Below are positions 1-9,268 of a stretch of 64,000 bases of DNA, one piece after another. How positions within the stretch are numbered: the first letter of the stretch is position 1; every line of letters begins with the position of its first letter. Both the position numbers and the translations under genes were made by a program. A model generated the notes under the pieces. It worked only from the letters and a program-made list of their open reading frames with translations. It made no database searches and was not told the DNA's origin. This stretch comes from Companilactobacillus kimchii DSM 13961 = JCM 10707 (lineage in GTDB: Bacteria; Bacillota; Bacilli; Lactobacillales; Lactobacillaceae): assembly GCF_001435445.1 (NCBI RefSeq), contig NZ_AZDH01000018.1, forward strand, positions 1 through 64,000. Reading direction: 5' to 3'.

Positions 1-32
1 CCGCGAGGATAGGTAGCTGCCACGCTAATGGT

Positions 33-65
33 AAAGGAATCAACTTAGGTTGATTCTTTTTTTTG
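33..65 (+). terminator. Rho-independent terminator of a gene left of the window
   Basis: The arms GAATCAAC and its partner at 49-56 enclose a TTAG loop and are followed by a T-run. No gene lies between the window edge and this hairpin, so it probably ends transcription from a gene beyond the left edge. Confidence 0.75.
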
Positions 66-183
66 TGCCCTCTTTTTGTTAATAATTAGTCTACAAGTAT
101 AGTCTAAAAAATCCTCATTACGCCAAATTAGACTTATAATATAGAGGTAAGGAATTATTAGTAAAAAGGGGGAAAACATTACT

Positions 184-693
184 ATGGTAAAGTTTTTACG
201 TACTAATAAAATTGCTTCAATTATTTTAGCTATTATTAGAGTGTACCTAGGTGTTCTATGGACAATGGCTGGATGGGAAAAAATCACTGGTGGTGCTGCT
301 GGGGCTGTTAAAGGTTTGCTCGGCAATGCCGTTAAGAATCCTGTTAAAGGACCTACAGGTAAAGTTCTTTACCCTTGGTTCAATAACATGTTAAGTGCTA
401 TATTACCTCATTATAAAGGTATGAGCATGATGGTTTCTTGGGGTGAATTCCTCGTTGGTTTAGGTTTGATTTTTGGTTGTTTAACAACTGCAGCCGTATT
501 CTTTGGACTAATGATGAACTTTTCATACATGTTAGCTGGAGCTATTTCAGTTAACCCCGAATATATTTTTCTAGAATACTTCATTATTATTGCTGGTTTT
601 AATGCTGGTAAGATTGGATTAGATTACTGGGTCATTCCTTGGATCAGAACCCACATTTTTAAACAAAAGAAACAATCCAGTATTTGGGATTGA
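184..693 (+). CDS. DoxX-like integral membrane protein
   Basis: A 169-residue protein with about four hydrophobic segments (roughly residues 10-30, 80-100, 103-123 and 126-150) and a basic C-terminus. The layout, with an early RVYLGVLWTMAGWEKI segment and the GEFLVGLGLIFG segment, resembles the DoxX/TQO-small-subunit family of quinone-linked membrane proteins; the exact substrate of such paralogues is not known. The start is supported by AGGGGG about 11 nt upstream. It is monocistronic, with a strong hairpin directly after the stop. Confidence 0.75.
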   Translation: MVKFLRTNKIASIILAIIRVYLGVLWTMAGWEKITGGAAGAVKGLLGNAVKNPVKGPTGKVLYPWFNNMLSAILPHYKGMSMMVSWGEFLVGLGLIFGCLTTAAVFFGLMMNFSYMLAGAISVNPEYIFLEYFIIIAGFNAGKIGLDYWVIPWIRTHIFKQKKQSSIWD

Positions 694-696
694 AAT

Positions 697-737
697 AAAA
701 CTTGTTGATTACATATATGTAAATCAGCAAGTTTTTT
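697..737 (+). terminator. Terminator of the DoxX-like gene
   Basis: The stem AACTTGCTGATTTACATAT pairs almost perfectly with the preceding arm and ends in seven T residues. Confidence 0.85.
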
Positions 738-795
738 TGTGCCAAAAAGTACTATAATATTAAACTATTAAATCTATTAAAAAGAGGCAGATTGA

Positions 796-1338
796 ATGAC
801 AAGAATCAGACGCGTTACAGAGGATGATGCCCCAGCGTTATTAAATATTTATGCACCCTATATTACCGATACAACAATAACCTTTGAAGATGTTATTCCA
901 TCTGTTGAAAACTTTAAACAACGTATTCGTGATATTTCTGAAAATTTCCCTTATTTGGTCGCTGTGGATGATGATAATAAGATATTAGGATATGCTTATG
1001 CTCATCTATACGGGCCTAGAGCTGCCTACGCATGGACTGTGGAAGCTAGTATTTATATCGATAAGAACTATAAAGGTCACGGTTTAGGTACAAGACTTTA
1101 TCAAAAGCTTGAGGATATTTTGAAAAAACAGGGTGTCGTTAATCTGATGGCTTGTATTACTGAAGAAAACGCTAATAGTATCAAATTCCATGAAAAGAGA
1201 GGGTACAAGGAAGTTGGAACTTTTCATAAGGTCGGTTTTAAATTCAATCGCTGGTTAGATGTAACTTGGTTACAAAAGGATTTGAACGATTGTCCCCAAG
1301 AAATGTCACCAATTATTCCTTGGAAAAAGTTGGACTAA
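796..1338 (+). CDS. GNAT N-acetyltransferase, phosphinothricin acetyltransferase-like
   Basis: A 180-residue single-domain GNAT protein. The N-terminal RIRRVTEDDAPALLNIYAPY and TTITFEDVIPS, followed by WTVEASIYI and the acetyl-CoA pyrophosphate loop at KGHGLGTRLYQKL (about 94-106), are the pattern of the Pat/MddA subgroup. That subgroup acetylates the amino group of methionine sulfone/sulfoximine or phosphinothricin-like amino acid analogues. The role here is by family similarity only. An AAAGAGGC site lies about 8 nt before the ATG. No terminator is obvious after the stop and the next gene starts 64 nt later, so the two could be co-transcribed. Confidence 0.85.
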   Translation: MTRIRRVTEDDAPALLNIYAPYITDTTITFEDVIPSVENFKQRIRDISENFPYLVAVDDDNKILGYAYAHLYGPRAAYAWTVEASIYIDKNYKGHGLGTRLYQKLEDILKKQGVVNLMACITEENANSIKFHEKRGYKEVGTFHKVGFKFNRWLDVTWLQKDLNDCPQEMSPIIPWKKLD

Positions 1339-1402
1339 ATATTTGACCTAGAGTTGACTTTAAGGAGTATCATGAGCTTGTTCAAATGGAAGGAGCATTT
1401 TT

Positions 1403-2248
1403 ATGACGAAATTAACAGATACATTTAAGATTTATAACGGTGTGGAAATTCCTAAAGTCGCTTTTGGTACATGGCAAATTCCTGCTGAGGATGCTCGACA
1501 AGCTGTTCATGATGCTATTGACACTGGCTATAGACATATCGATACAGCTTTGGTTTATCGAAATGAAAAAGAAGTTGGACAAGGTATTAAGGATTCAGGC
1601 GTTAAGCGTGAGGATTTGTTCGTAACTTCTAAATTACCGGCCGAAACTAAAAATTATGATGATGCTTTAAATGACTTTGAAACTACAATGAAGAACCTTG
1701 ATTTAGATTACTTGGATCTTTATTTGATTCATGCTCCATGGCCATGGGGGCAAATTGGCGCTAACTACGACAAGGAGAATCAAGATGTATGGCGTGCAAT
1801 GGAGAAAATTTATGCTTCAGGTCGTGTTAAAGCAATTGGTGTATCTAACTTTAATGTACACGATTTGGAAAATGTCTTACAAACAGCTAAGGTTAAGCCT
1901 ATGGTTGATCAAATCCAATATTATGTTGGTTTCACGGAACCTAAGATCACAAAATTTGCTCAAGCACATGATATTTTGGTTGAAGCATATTCACCATTAG
2001 CAACTGGTGGCTTGATTCACAATCAAGATGTTCTCAAGATTGCTGAAAAATACAATGTCAGCGTTCCACAATTAGCTATTCAATTTGTTATCCAAAATGG
2101 AGTATTGCCTTTACCAAAGGCAGTTCACAAGGCTCATATTGAAGACAATGCTAAGTTAAGCTTTGAAATCAGTGCTGAAGATATGGAAACTTTGAATAAC
2201 ATGTCTGATACAGCACCATCACATTTCCATAATCCTACTCAAGGATAA
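1403..2248 (+). CDS. Aldo/keto reductase, 2,5-diketo-D-gluconate reductase-like
   Basis: A 281-residue (beta/alpha)8 NADPH-dependent carbonyl reductase of AKR family 5 type. The catalytic tetrad is visible as Asp47 and Tyr52 (HIDTALVYRNE), Lys77 (TSKLPAE) and His110 (LYLIHAPWP). The cofactor region lies in PLPKAVHKAHIEDNA near the C-terminus. Length is normal for the family. The GGAGC site 10 nt before the ATG fixes the start. It probably reduces aldehydes, methylglyoxal or keto-sugars in the cytoplasm; the physiological substrate cannot be read from sequence. Confidence 0.9.
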   Translation: MTKLTDTFKIYNGVEIPKVAFGTWQIPAEDARQAVHDAIDTGYRHIDTALVYRNEKEVGQGIKDSGVKREDLFVTSKLPAETKNYDDALNDFETTMKNLDLDYLDLYLIHAPWPWGQIGANYDKENQDVWRAMEKIYASGRVKAIGVSNFNVHDLENVLQTAKVKPMVDQIQYYVGFTEPKITKFAQAHDILVEAYSPLATGGLIHNQDVLKIAEKYNVSVPQLAIQFVIQNGVLPLPKAVHKAHIEDNAKLSFEISAEDMETLNNMSDTAPSHFHNPTQG

Positions 2249-2256
2249 AGAGCAAT

Positions 2257-2296
2257 AAAAGCAGGTAATCGTAGTATGATTACCTGCTTTTATTTA
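2257..2296 (+). terminator. Terminator of the aldo/keto reductase
   Basis: Fourteen-bp arms reading AAAAGCAGGTAATC and its near-exact complement around a 7-nt loop, followed by a T-rich run. Confidence 0.85.
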
Positions 2297-2404
2297 TTTC
2301 AAACAATAGCAATGATTTAATAAATAGACAAAAATTCCTACATCATGATAATATAAAAATATACTTATATTATCGATAAGATTCTAAATAGTAGGAGATG
2401 GACT

Positions 2405-3466
2405 ATGAAAATAAATAATGATAACTTAATGAGACTTTTAGCTTCAGATGTGGAACCAAAGATCAGTATTATCTTACCAATTCATCCAGAAACTCCTCAA
2501 ATTGAAGAAAACATTCTTAATTATAAAAACTTATTGAAAGACGTTAAAAAAGATTTGGAATTGAATTATCCAAGACGTCAGTGGGACCAAGCAGTTGAAC
2601 AGTTGGAAAATTTATTACTCGATCGCCAATTGTTTAGCACTTCTAAGAAGGCACTGATTATTTTTGCTAATAATGAAGCTATGGAAATTTCACGTATGGA
2701 ACATCAAGTTTTACCTAAGGCACATGTTGGTACAACGTTCTTAGTTCAGGATTTACTTTTACCGGAAGAGAGTGGTGCTGATCCAGAGTATTTGATTAAC
2801 CTCAGTCGTGATCGGATCAATGTATTTAATATGGATAATCTTAAAGAAGTTGAACTTGAGGGAGTTCACGGTAATTTTGTGGATTACTATCCAGATTTTG
2901 ATGCTAATGCTAATCTGAATTCTGGCTCATATGGTGGGAAGAATGCCATTTATCACGGTCATCGGACAAAATCAGAAGAGCAACAGAAAGATCAATTGAT
3001 CTATTACCAATATTTAGATCGTAAATTGGGATCAATGTATCAACGTGAGGGTACGACTTTTCTTTTGACGGGCTTACCAGAAGTGTTAGATGTTTACTTA
3101 AATAATTATGGGAATAGCAAATATATCGATGGTGTGATCCACAGTTCAATGCTTAACTTATCACACAGAGAAATGTTGGAAAAAGTTAATGAATACAAGA
3201 ATTTTGAAACTGTCGCATTGATAGAAAAAATCAAACATGATTTGCATCGAGCAGACAATCAAGAGCGTCTGATCAGTGATTTAGATACAATTAATTTTGC
3301 TTTAATGAATCGAGATATTAAATCACTGATTTCATTCAATGACGGTACTTCTTATTCTGTAGAGCACAATAAAATGTTAGTTCAATCTATTTTGAATAAA
3401 ACCAATTCGCAGGTGGTTTATTCACAAGATGCAGCAGTACCAAGTATGAGTGCTATTGTGTACTAA
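2405..3466 (+). CDS. Bacterial archaeo-eukaryotic release factor-like (baeRF) protein
   Basis: A 353-residue soluble protein. It opens with LLASDVEPKISIILPIHPE, a start typical of baeRF proteins, which have the fold of eRF1 domains 2-3. The central GGKNAIYHGH segment (about 178-187) is followed by a helix rich in E, Q and K, then FLLTGLPEVLDVYL, as in the same group. These proteins are predicted to bind ribosomes and act in rescue or stress, but most bacterial members have no tested function. GTAGGAGATG before the ATG supports the start. It is monocistronic. The family call is from memory of the pattern and needs a profile search. Confidence 0.6.
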   Translation: MKINNDNLMRLLASDVEPKISIILPIHPETPQIEENILNYKNLLKDVKKDLELNYPRRQWDQAVEQLENLLLDRQLFSTSKKALIIFANNEAMEISRMEHQVLPKAHVGTTFLVQDLLLPEESGADPEYLINLSRDRINVFNMDNLKEVELEGVHGNFVDYYPDFDANANLNSGSYGGKNAIYHGHRTKSEEQQKDQLIYYQYLDRKLGSMYQREGTTFLLTGLPEVLDVYLNNYGNSKYIDGVIHSSMLNLSHREMLEKVNEYKNFETVALIEKIKHDLHRADNQERLISDLDTINFALMNRDIKSLISFNDGTSYSVEHNKMLVQSILNKTNSQVVYSQDAAVPSMSAIVY

Positions 3467-3505
3467 AAAAAGGAATCTCAAGTTATCCTTGAGGTTCCTT
3501 TTTAA
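3466..3505. terminator. Bidirectional terminator between convergent genes
   Basis: AAAAAGGAATCTCAAG pairs with CTTGAGGTTCCTTTTT, with A and T runs on both sides. It sits between the convergent baeRF-like and acetyltransferase genes. Confidence 0.85.
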
Positions 3506-3512
3506 TGACTAA

Positions 3513-4088
3513 TTAATCTGTAGGCTCATTTTTTCTTAAGATACGAGCAGGATTTCCGACAACAATAACGTTATCAGGGAAGGATTTTGTAACAACTGAT
3601 CCTGCACCAACGATGACATTGTTTCCTAGAGTTACTCCTGGAAGAATACTTGCGCTGCCTCCGACCCAAACATCGTTTCCGATTGTAATTGGGGCAGTTC
3701 TTTCGGCTTCAGTACGACGAACAGCTGGGTCCATGGGATGTTTTGGTGTATATAAACCGACTTTGGGACCAAATTTAACATCATTACCGATAGTGATTTT
3801 ACCTTCATCACAAAGCATGACATCGTGATTGGCGTAGAAGTGATCACCGATAGTGATATTAACACCATAACTAAAGTAGATTGTTGGTTCAACGAAAAAT
3901 CTATTACCAACTGATTTCATTAAACTTTTAATTTTAGTATTTCTTTGATCGTTGTCAGCAATCAAATTATATTCCATTAATTTTGTTCGTACATCGTTAC
4001 GCAAGTTAACCAAAGGTTTTGATTCTAAGTAAAGTTCTCCATTTATCATCTGCTGATACGCAGGGTCTTGTTCAATTTCCATTCTCAA
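3513..4088 (-). CDS. Maltose/galactoside-type O-acetyltransferase
   Basis: A 191-residue left-handed beta-helix acetyltransferase. The N-terminal Mac domain (MINGELYLESKPLVNLR) is followed by hexapeptide repeats from about residue 75 (ITIGDHFYANHDVMLCDEG, then IGNDVWVGGSASILPG and NVIVGAGSVVTK). These match the Maa/LacA/NodL group, which transfers acetyl from acetyl-CoA to a sugar 6-hydroxyl. The expected catalytic His is seen in the NHDVM segment. AGGAGAG precedes the ATG. It is a single gene that converges on the baeRF-like gene and shares its terminator. Confidence 0.9.
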   Translation of the reverse strand: MRMEIEQDPAYQQMINGELYLESKPLVNLRNDVRTKLMEYNLIADNDQRNTKIKSLMKSVGNRFFVEPTIYFSYGVNITIGDHFYANHDVMLCDEGKITIGNDVKFGPKVGLYTPKHPMDPAVRRTEAERTAPITIGNDVWVGGSASILPGVTLGNNVIVGAGSVVTKSFPDNVIVVGNPARILRKNEPTD

Positions 4089-4274
4089 ATCTCTCCTCTT
4101 TTAAATAAAAGTGTACATTAAGCATAGCATAATTTTTGAAAACACTGAAATATGAATGAAAGTGGATTGATTAATGTAAGAAAATGAAAAGGAACAGTGA
4201 AGAATTTAGCTAGATTTCTTTAAAAGAGTTAGGATAGAGCTGGAACAAAATTTGGAAGTCGGGGGTAATTTGGT

Positions 4275-4892
4275 ATGACAAATGTATTGGTAGTTGGTGC
4301 AACTGGGATAATTGGTCAAAAGGTTACAAAACAACTTTTGGATAAAACGGATGATTATTTAACATTGTTGGCTCGTAACACTAATATCTTATCAATTGAT
4401 GAAAAACGTGAACGTGAGGTTCATGGGGATGTCTTGGACGATAAGGTTTTGAACGAAGCTTTAGATGGCAATGATATTGTTCTAATGGCAACGGATAGCA
4501 ATCTGGGCTTGTCGGTTCAAAGAATTATTGATGGGATGAAGATGAAAAAAATTAAGCGTCTGATCTTCATTACATCAATGGGTCTTTACAATGAGATGCC
4601 TGTTACTGATGGTGCTTCAGGTAATTTAGCACAGGATGCTCTTTTACAGCCATATCGCACAGCTGTTAGCTTGATTGAGGATTCTGAATTGAATTATACG
4701 ATTCTTCGAGCAACTCGTTTAGACGCTGGTAAAGATATTAATTATGATCTAGTTGATAAGGGTGAGGCACCAACTAGTGAGGATGTTTCTTATGATAGTG
4801 TTGTTGATTACGCGGTTAGATTAGTTAACAATGGTAAATTGGAATCTCATAAGAATGTAGAGATTAGCCGTAGAGCTGTTGCTGCTAAGTAA
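4275..4892 (+). CDS. NAD(P)-binding protein, NmrA-like atypical SDR
   Basis: A 205-residue Rossmann protein with the dinucleotide motif GATGIIGQKV at residues 8-17 and EDSELNYTILRATRLD near 138-153, the usual layout of NmrA/SDR_a5 proteins. The classical YxxxK pair is not clear, so it may be a redox sensor or an NAD(P)H-dependent reductase. AGTCGGGGG stands 9 nt upstream of the ATG. A homologous protein lies 0.7 kb downstream at 5627-6223, with a flavodoxin between them. That suggests a redox-related group, although repeat A separates the first gene from the other two. Confidence 0.8.
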   Translation: MTNVLVVGATGIIGQKVTKQLLDKTDDYLTLLARNTNILSIDEKREREVHGDVLDDKVLNEALDGNDIVLMATDSNLGLSVQRIIDGMKMKKIKRLIFITSMGLYNEMPVTDGASGNLAQDALLQPYRTAVSLIEDSELNYTILRATRLDAGKDINYDLVDKGEAPTSEDVSYDSVVDYAVRLVNNGKLESHKNVEISRRAVAAK

Positions 4893-4971
4893 CGACTGTT
4901 TGAATTTAAGTGGAGCTGGATTTTTTCTGGCTTCACTTTTTTTGCTTTAAATAACTATTGTTCTATGTTTA

Positions 4972-5103
4972 ATAGTGGAAACGAGCTCCACAAGGGCAAC
5001 CCATTCCGGTTTGCTACAGTACTGAAATTGCCCGCCAAGTACGCGTGCAATTTCAGTACTTAGGCAAATCCTCGTGGGCTAAACGCCCTTGTTCCGCTCT
5101 CTG
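4972..5103 (-). repeat. Structured intergenic repeat, copy A (full length, inverted)
   Basis: Read on the minus strand this matches the copy at 55881-56011 along its whole length. It has an outer arm starting AGAGAGCG and ending GAGCTCGTTTCC, a middle TTTGC/GCAAA pair, and a perfect 14-bp central arm AGTACTGAAATTGC. It lies between a Rossmann protein and a flavodoxin, with no ORF inside. No transposase or target-site duplication was seen. Confidence 0.85.
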
Positions 5104-5159
5104 ATCTCTTGACCTCAACCTGACTTTAGGGTATAGGATACTAAATAAGAGGTGTAATT

Positions 5160-5606
5160 ATGGCAAAATTAATCATTTATTTTTCACTCTCAGGTAACAC
5201 TAAGAGGGCGGCTCAAAAGATTCAAGCGTTGACTGGCGCTGACATTGTCAATGTAGAGCCTAAAACTCCTTATCCGGAGGGTTATAGTAATTATGTACCG
5301 GTGGCTCAAAATGAATTTGAACAACAGATTCACCCAGAGATAAAAACGACGCTTCCGGACTTGAATAAATACGATACAATCTATTTAGGATATCCGACTT
5401 GGAGTGGTCGTGTGCCAATGATTTTTTACAGTCTTTTTGATAAATATGATTTCTCAAATAAGACAATAGTTCCTTTTACGACAACTGGTGGTTCAAGTGT
5501 TAATGAATCGATGCCTTATATTAAGAAATTAGCCGCTACGAGTAAGGTAACAGACGGTTTTAGATACAATAATAACGATACCCAATTGAAAGAGTTCATT
5601 GAATAA
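5160..5606 (+). CDS. Flavodoxin-family protein
   Basis: A 148-residue flavodoxin-fold protein. The FMN phosphate loop is SLSGNTKRA at residues 9-17. The second flavin-contact region is LGYPTWSGRVP near residues 78-88, and the third loop is FTTTGGSSVNES near 104-115. That order is typical of flavodoxin_4-type proteins, which act as single-electron carriers or NAD(P)H-linked flavoproteins. AAGAGGTG precedes the ATG. It is followed 20 nt later by an NmrA-like gene with its own strong ribosome binding site, so the pair is probably one transcript. Confidence 0.85.
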   Translation: MAKLIIYFSLSGNTKRAAQKIQALTGADIVNVEPKTPYPEGYSNYVPVAQNEFEQQIHPEIKTTLPDLNKYDTIYLGYPTWSGRVPMIFYSLFDKYDFSNKTIVPFTTTGGSSVNESMPYIKKLAATSKVTDGFRYNNNDTQLKEFIE

Positions 5607-5626
5607 TTTGATTAGGAGGTAGTCCT

Positions 5627-6223
5627 ATGAATATTTTGATTTTAGGAGCTAATGGTAAAATTGCTCGTTTAGTTGAAGAGCAGTTGTTAAGTGATAAAGC
5701 TTTCTCAGATGTTAAATTAACGTTGTTCTTACGCAATGAAATTCGAGTTGATGATTTAATAGTCAATCGATCAATTGCTATTGAAGGGGATGTCAGGGAC
5801 AACTCAGTTGTGGAAGCTGCGGTGGAGGATCAAGATATTGTTTTTGACTTAACGGGAGCTACGAAATCAATTGTTCCTACACAAAATATTATTAGGGCTA
5901 TGCAGGCTAATGGTGTTATGAGAGTGGTTTCTATCTGTGGATTAGGAACTCATAGTAAGACAACTAGTCAAATTGGAACGCAGGTTGCACATCTGTATGA
6001 GCAATCAGGGTTGGATTACACGATTTTAAGATTGGCTTGGTTGAATAATGTTAATGAGGTACGTTATCAGGTTACACAGCCTAATAAGTCGGTTCAGGGT
6101 AATAGTATTTCACGTAAGAGTGTAGCTGAACTTATTTTAAAAATAATCGACGATCCAGCATACTTATCGAAACAAAATGTAGGTGTTAGTGGCGGAATTA
6201 AACGTGATGCACCAATTTTTTAG
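5627..6223 (+). CDS. NAD(P)-binding protein, NmrA-like atypical SDR
   Basis: A 198-residue Rossmann protein with GANGKIARLV at residues 7-16 and QSGLDYTILRLAWLNN near 125-140. It is homologous in layout to 4275-4892 but clearly diverged. Such proteins bind NAD(P)H and often lack the classical SDR catalytic tyrosine. AGGAGGT lies 7 nt before the ATG. It is the last gene of the flavodoxin pair and is followed by a strong terminator. A joint redox role with the flavodoxin is inferred from position only. Confidence 0.8.
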   Translation: MNILILGANGKIARLVEEQLLSDKAFSDVKLTLFLRNEIRVDDLIVNRSIAIEGDVRDNSVVEAAVEDQDIVFDLTGATKSIVPTQNIIRAMQANGVMRVVSICGLGTHSKTTSQIGTQVAHLYEQSGLDYTILRLAWLNNVNEVRYQVTQPNKSVQGNSISRKSVAELILKIIDDPAYLSKQNVGVSGGIKRDAPIF

Positions 6224-6230
6224 GCAAATC

Positions 6231-6275
6231 AAAAAGCTTCTCAAAACTATTTCTAGTCTTGAGAAGCTTTTTTTG
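6231..6275 (+). terminator. Terminator after the flavodoxin/NmrA pair
   Basis: AAAAGCTTCTCAA pairs with TTGAGAAGCTTTT around a 12-nt loop and ends in a T-run. Confidence 0.85.
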
Positions 6276-6348
6276 TCGGGATTCTTCGATTAATTAACTG
6301 ATTATGTGTGTAATGTGGGAGAAGAGTTAATTAATAGAGTTGCATTGA

Positions 6349-8163
6349 CTACTTCAATTTGGAAGAAGTCAATGTTAGATTACTGTAGAATTCATCGTTA
6401 GCAGGACTAATATCGAATCCTTTAACACGTTTGTTAACTGGTTGCCATGCATAGTTGAATTGGTCACCAACGACACCGGCTTGATCGTTCATGTATTCTT
6501 GCCATTCTTTGAATGTCTTAGTACGTGTTTCATCATTCCAAGCAGATGAATCATTCATCTTATTGATTAACTCAGTGTTCTTCTTTGTAGCAAAGTGACC
6601 CATATTGAATGGAGCAGTTTCACCATAAAGTTGTGTTTGTGTAGGTTCTGATGATAGTGACCATGCACCTAACCAAAGATCAATTGAGTTTTGATTTGGC
6701 TTTTGTAGAGTATCGTAGAAGCTATTAACTTCCATTGGTTTACCATTAGCATATTTAACATTTAGGCCAATCTTATGCCATTGTTGTAGATAATTTTGGT
6801 AAGTAGCTTCAGTAGTAGCACTACTTGACATAGCACCGAAGTGAATAACTAACTTCTTACCATTTGGATCTGAACGCCATTTGCTACCGTTACGCTTCTT
6901 GTAACCAGCGTCATCAAGTAACTTATTGGCTTTCTTGATGTCTAGTGGGTAACCCTTAGCACTCTTATCGTAGTATTTACTAAATACAGGTGGAATTAGA
7001 GTATTAGCACGCCATTTAATACCATTACCAAATTTCTTAGAAACTTGATCGACATTGACAGCATACATCATAGCTTGACGTAGGCTCTTATTAGACATTT
7101 TCTTACTTGAATCTTCAACGTTCTTACCAGTCTTAGTATCAAAATGACCTAAGTTAAAGGCAAAGTAACTGTATCCTAAAGCAGGTTGACCAACTTTGGC
7201 GTAACCCTTTAAATTCTTTAAGTTCTTGTAATCAGTACCACCAAGTGATCCAGCTACTTCTGGAACAACAGAATCGTACTTCTTTGATTGAAGAGCTTTA
7301 TCAATGTTATTTAGAGAAACAACGTTGATAGTGATGTGTCCAATTTGAGCTTTCTTACCGTAGTAGTACTTGTTTGGTGACCAACTTGTTGATTCACCTT
7401 CGACAACTTTATCCAACTTGTAAGGACCAACAAAGATAGGATTCTTACGGATTTGTTCTGAAGAGGCAAGTTTAGCGATAGGAACATCTTTGATATATTC
7501 ATAAGGCTCGATGGAACCCCAGATGTATGAATTACCAGAGAATTTCATACTTGGAGTCATTTGTTTAAAGTGAATAACAACTTTTTTACCTTTTTCGCCG
7601 TTTGGCATTTCAATACCAGAGATAGTGCTTGCAGTTCCTTTATGGTATGCAGCCATACCTTCGATATTTTCAAAGTCAGATGAATATTGACTTGAAGTTG
7701 ATTCCTTATTACCAAGAACTTCATAAGCGTACTCAACATCTTTAGCAATTACAGGTGAACCATTGGACCATTTAGCATTGCTACGAATAGTGATTGTAGC
7801 TGTTTTAGCTTTACGATCAAGTTTTTGGTTAGCAAGGCCACCATCAACGATTTTATAGTTCTTATCAACGTTGAATAGGGAATTTTCACCACCGGGAGCA
7901 AAAGCTTCAGCATCAGTAGCATTTGGAGCTAAAACTGGATCGGTAATACCCTGGAATGGTGAGTTACTTGGCATAGCCAATTTCAAAGTACCATTTTTAG
8001 TAGCGTTTTTATCAGTCGCAGCTGAGTTCTTATAGGCAGTTGAGAATTTAACAGCGCTATTCGAACTTGATGAACTGCTGTTGTTAGAACAACCAGCAAG
8101 TGTTACAGCAGCTAAAAGTGTAACTGCTGCAGAAAGAATAACTTTATTCTTAGTTTTAACCAT
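6349..8163 (-). CDS. oppA: Oligopeptide ABC transporter, peptide-binding lipoprotein
   Basis: A 604-residue extracellular SBP family 5 lipoprotein. A basic N-terminus and hydrophobic stretch lead to the lipobox LAGC with Cys25 as the lipidated residue, then a Ser/Asn linker. The mature part shows family features such as WSNGSPVIAKDVEYAYE and RQAMMYAVN. It delivers peptides to OppBC. It is the last gene of the operon, 139 nt after oppC, and that gap leaves room for extra control or a second start. AAGGGGGAAA precedes the ATG. Specificity for oligopeptides over other family-5 ligands is inferred from the full oppDFBC set. Confidence 0.92.
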   Translation of the reverse strand: MVKTKNKVILSAAVTLLAAVTLAGCSNNSSSSSSNSAVKFSTAYKNSAATDKNATKNGTLKLAMPSNSPFQGITDPVLAPNATDAEAFAPGGENSLFNVDKNYKIVDGGLANQKLDRKAKTATITIRSNAKWSNGSPVIAKDVEYAYEVLGNKESTSSQYSSDFENIEGMAAYHKGTASTISGIEMPNGEKGKKVVIHFKQMTPSMKFSGNSYIWGSIEPYEYIKDVPIAKLASSEQIRKNPIFVGPYKLDKVVEGESTSWSPNKYYYGKKAQIGHITINVVSLNNIDKALQSKKYDSVVPEVAGSLGGTDYKNLKNLKGYAKVGQPALGYSYFAFNLGHFDTKTGKNVEDSSKKMSNKSLRQAMMYAVNVDQVSKKFGNGIKWRANTLIPPVFSKYYDKSAKGYPLDIKKANKLLDDAGYKKRNGSKWRSDPNGKKLVIHFGAMSSSATTEATYQNYLQQWHKIGLNVKYANGKPMEVNSFYDTLQKPNQNSIDLWLGAWSLSSEPTQTQLYGETAPFNMGHFATKKNTELINKMNDSSAWNDETRTKTFKEWQEYMNDQAGVVGDQFNYAWQPVNKRVKGFDISPANDEFYSNLTLTSSKLK

Positions 8164-8302
8164 ATGTATTTCCCCCTTGGAAATAAAATAACCCTATATC
8201 GTTTTCCGATTTATTATGGTGAATTTATGAGTGAAGCTAATGAATGTGCGCTTAATATTTGGTAGGCACCATCCCCTTAAATTTGGTGAAGGTCTAAAGA
8301 AA

Positions 8303-9253
8303 TTAATTTTCAGTTCCTTGACGTTGAGAAGCGTCGGCTGAACGACGAATAACTTGACCAATATAACTAATTGATAAACAAAGAACGATAATCAACAATG
8401 CAGCTGGTAACCATGTCCACCAGTATTGAGTGATATTATTAGGATCATTAGCGTTGGCAATTAAAGTACCAAGTGATGGAGTTTGAATTGGAAGACCAAA
8501 TCCTAAGTAGGAAAGACCTGTTTCAACACCAATATTTTCAGCAAATGATAAAGTTGTATCAACGATAATCAATGATGAAATGTTAGGCATGATTTCTCGG
8601 AAAATAATTTTGAAACTGTTAGTACCAGAAGTCTTAGAAGCAGCAACGTAATCTTTTTCAGATTCTGAAAGAGTACGTGATCGAATCAAACGCGATGTAC
8701 CTTCCCAGTAAAAAATTGAAAAAATCAACGTTAAGGTAACAGCATTATAATTTTTAATAATAGTTACCAAAACAATAATCATCATTGTCATTGGTAGCAT
8801 CATCATGAAGTCATACACACGTTGCATACCCCAATCAATATAGCCATTGAAGTATCCAGAAATTAGTCCCCAACAAATACCAAATGTTGAAGAAATAATA
8901 GTTAAACCAATAGCAATTCCAATTGAGTTTCTAGCTCCAACGATTAGTTGTTGGGCAATAGGACGACCACCGGAATCAGCACCTAAAACAAAACCACTCG
9001 TTCCAGGACTAGCATTATAATTCATAATATTGGTTTGCATAATTTGTGAAGTGTTAATGAATAATGAAGCAATCATTACAAATAAAATGAAAGCAATAAC
9101 AATGAATAAAGCAACCATAGCAGGTTTGTCAGCCCTAAATTCATTCCAAATGATTTTAGCCGAAGATGGTGTGGCTTCGTCATCGGCTTCTTTAGTTAGA
9201 CGTTTAAGGTCTGCCGCTGAAATGTTTGAATGTTTATTTAAATTTTCTTCCAT
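8303..9253 (-). CDS. oppC: Oligopeptide ABC transporter permease
   Basis: A 316-residue inner-membrane permease. It has a cytoplasmic N-terminus, a first membrane segment near residues 50-72, and a core of five more segments carrying the ABC coupling motif near EKDYVAASKTSGTNSFKIIFREIMPN (about 200-225). The long first periplasmic loop with the GADSGGRPI segment is typical of OppC/DppC. It lies 15 nt after oppB and GGGGGCC stands upstream of the ATG, so it is translated from the opp transcript. Confidence 0.93.
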   Translation of the reverse strand: MEENLNKHSNISAADLKRLTKEADDEATPSSAKIIWNEFRADKPAMVALFIVIAFILFVMIASLFINTSQIMQTNIMNYNASPGTSGFVLGADSGGRPIAQQLIVGARNSIGIAIGLTIISSTFGICWGLISGYFNGYIDWGMQRVYDFMMMLPMTMMIIVLVTIIKNYNAVTLTLIFSIFYWEGTSRLIRSRTLSESEKDYVAASKTSGTNSFKIIFREIMPNISSLIIVDTTLSFAENIGVETGLSYLGFGLPIQTPSLGTLIANANDPNNITQYWWTWLPAALLIIVLCLSISYIGQVIRRSADASQRQGTEN

Positions 9254-9268
9254 AATCTAACGGCCCCC

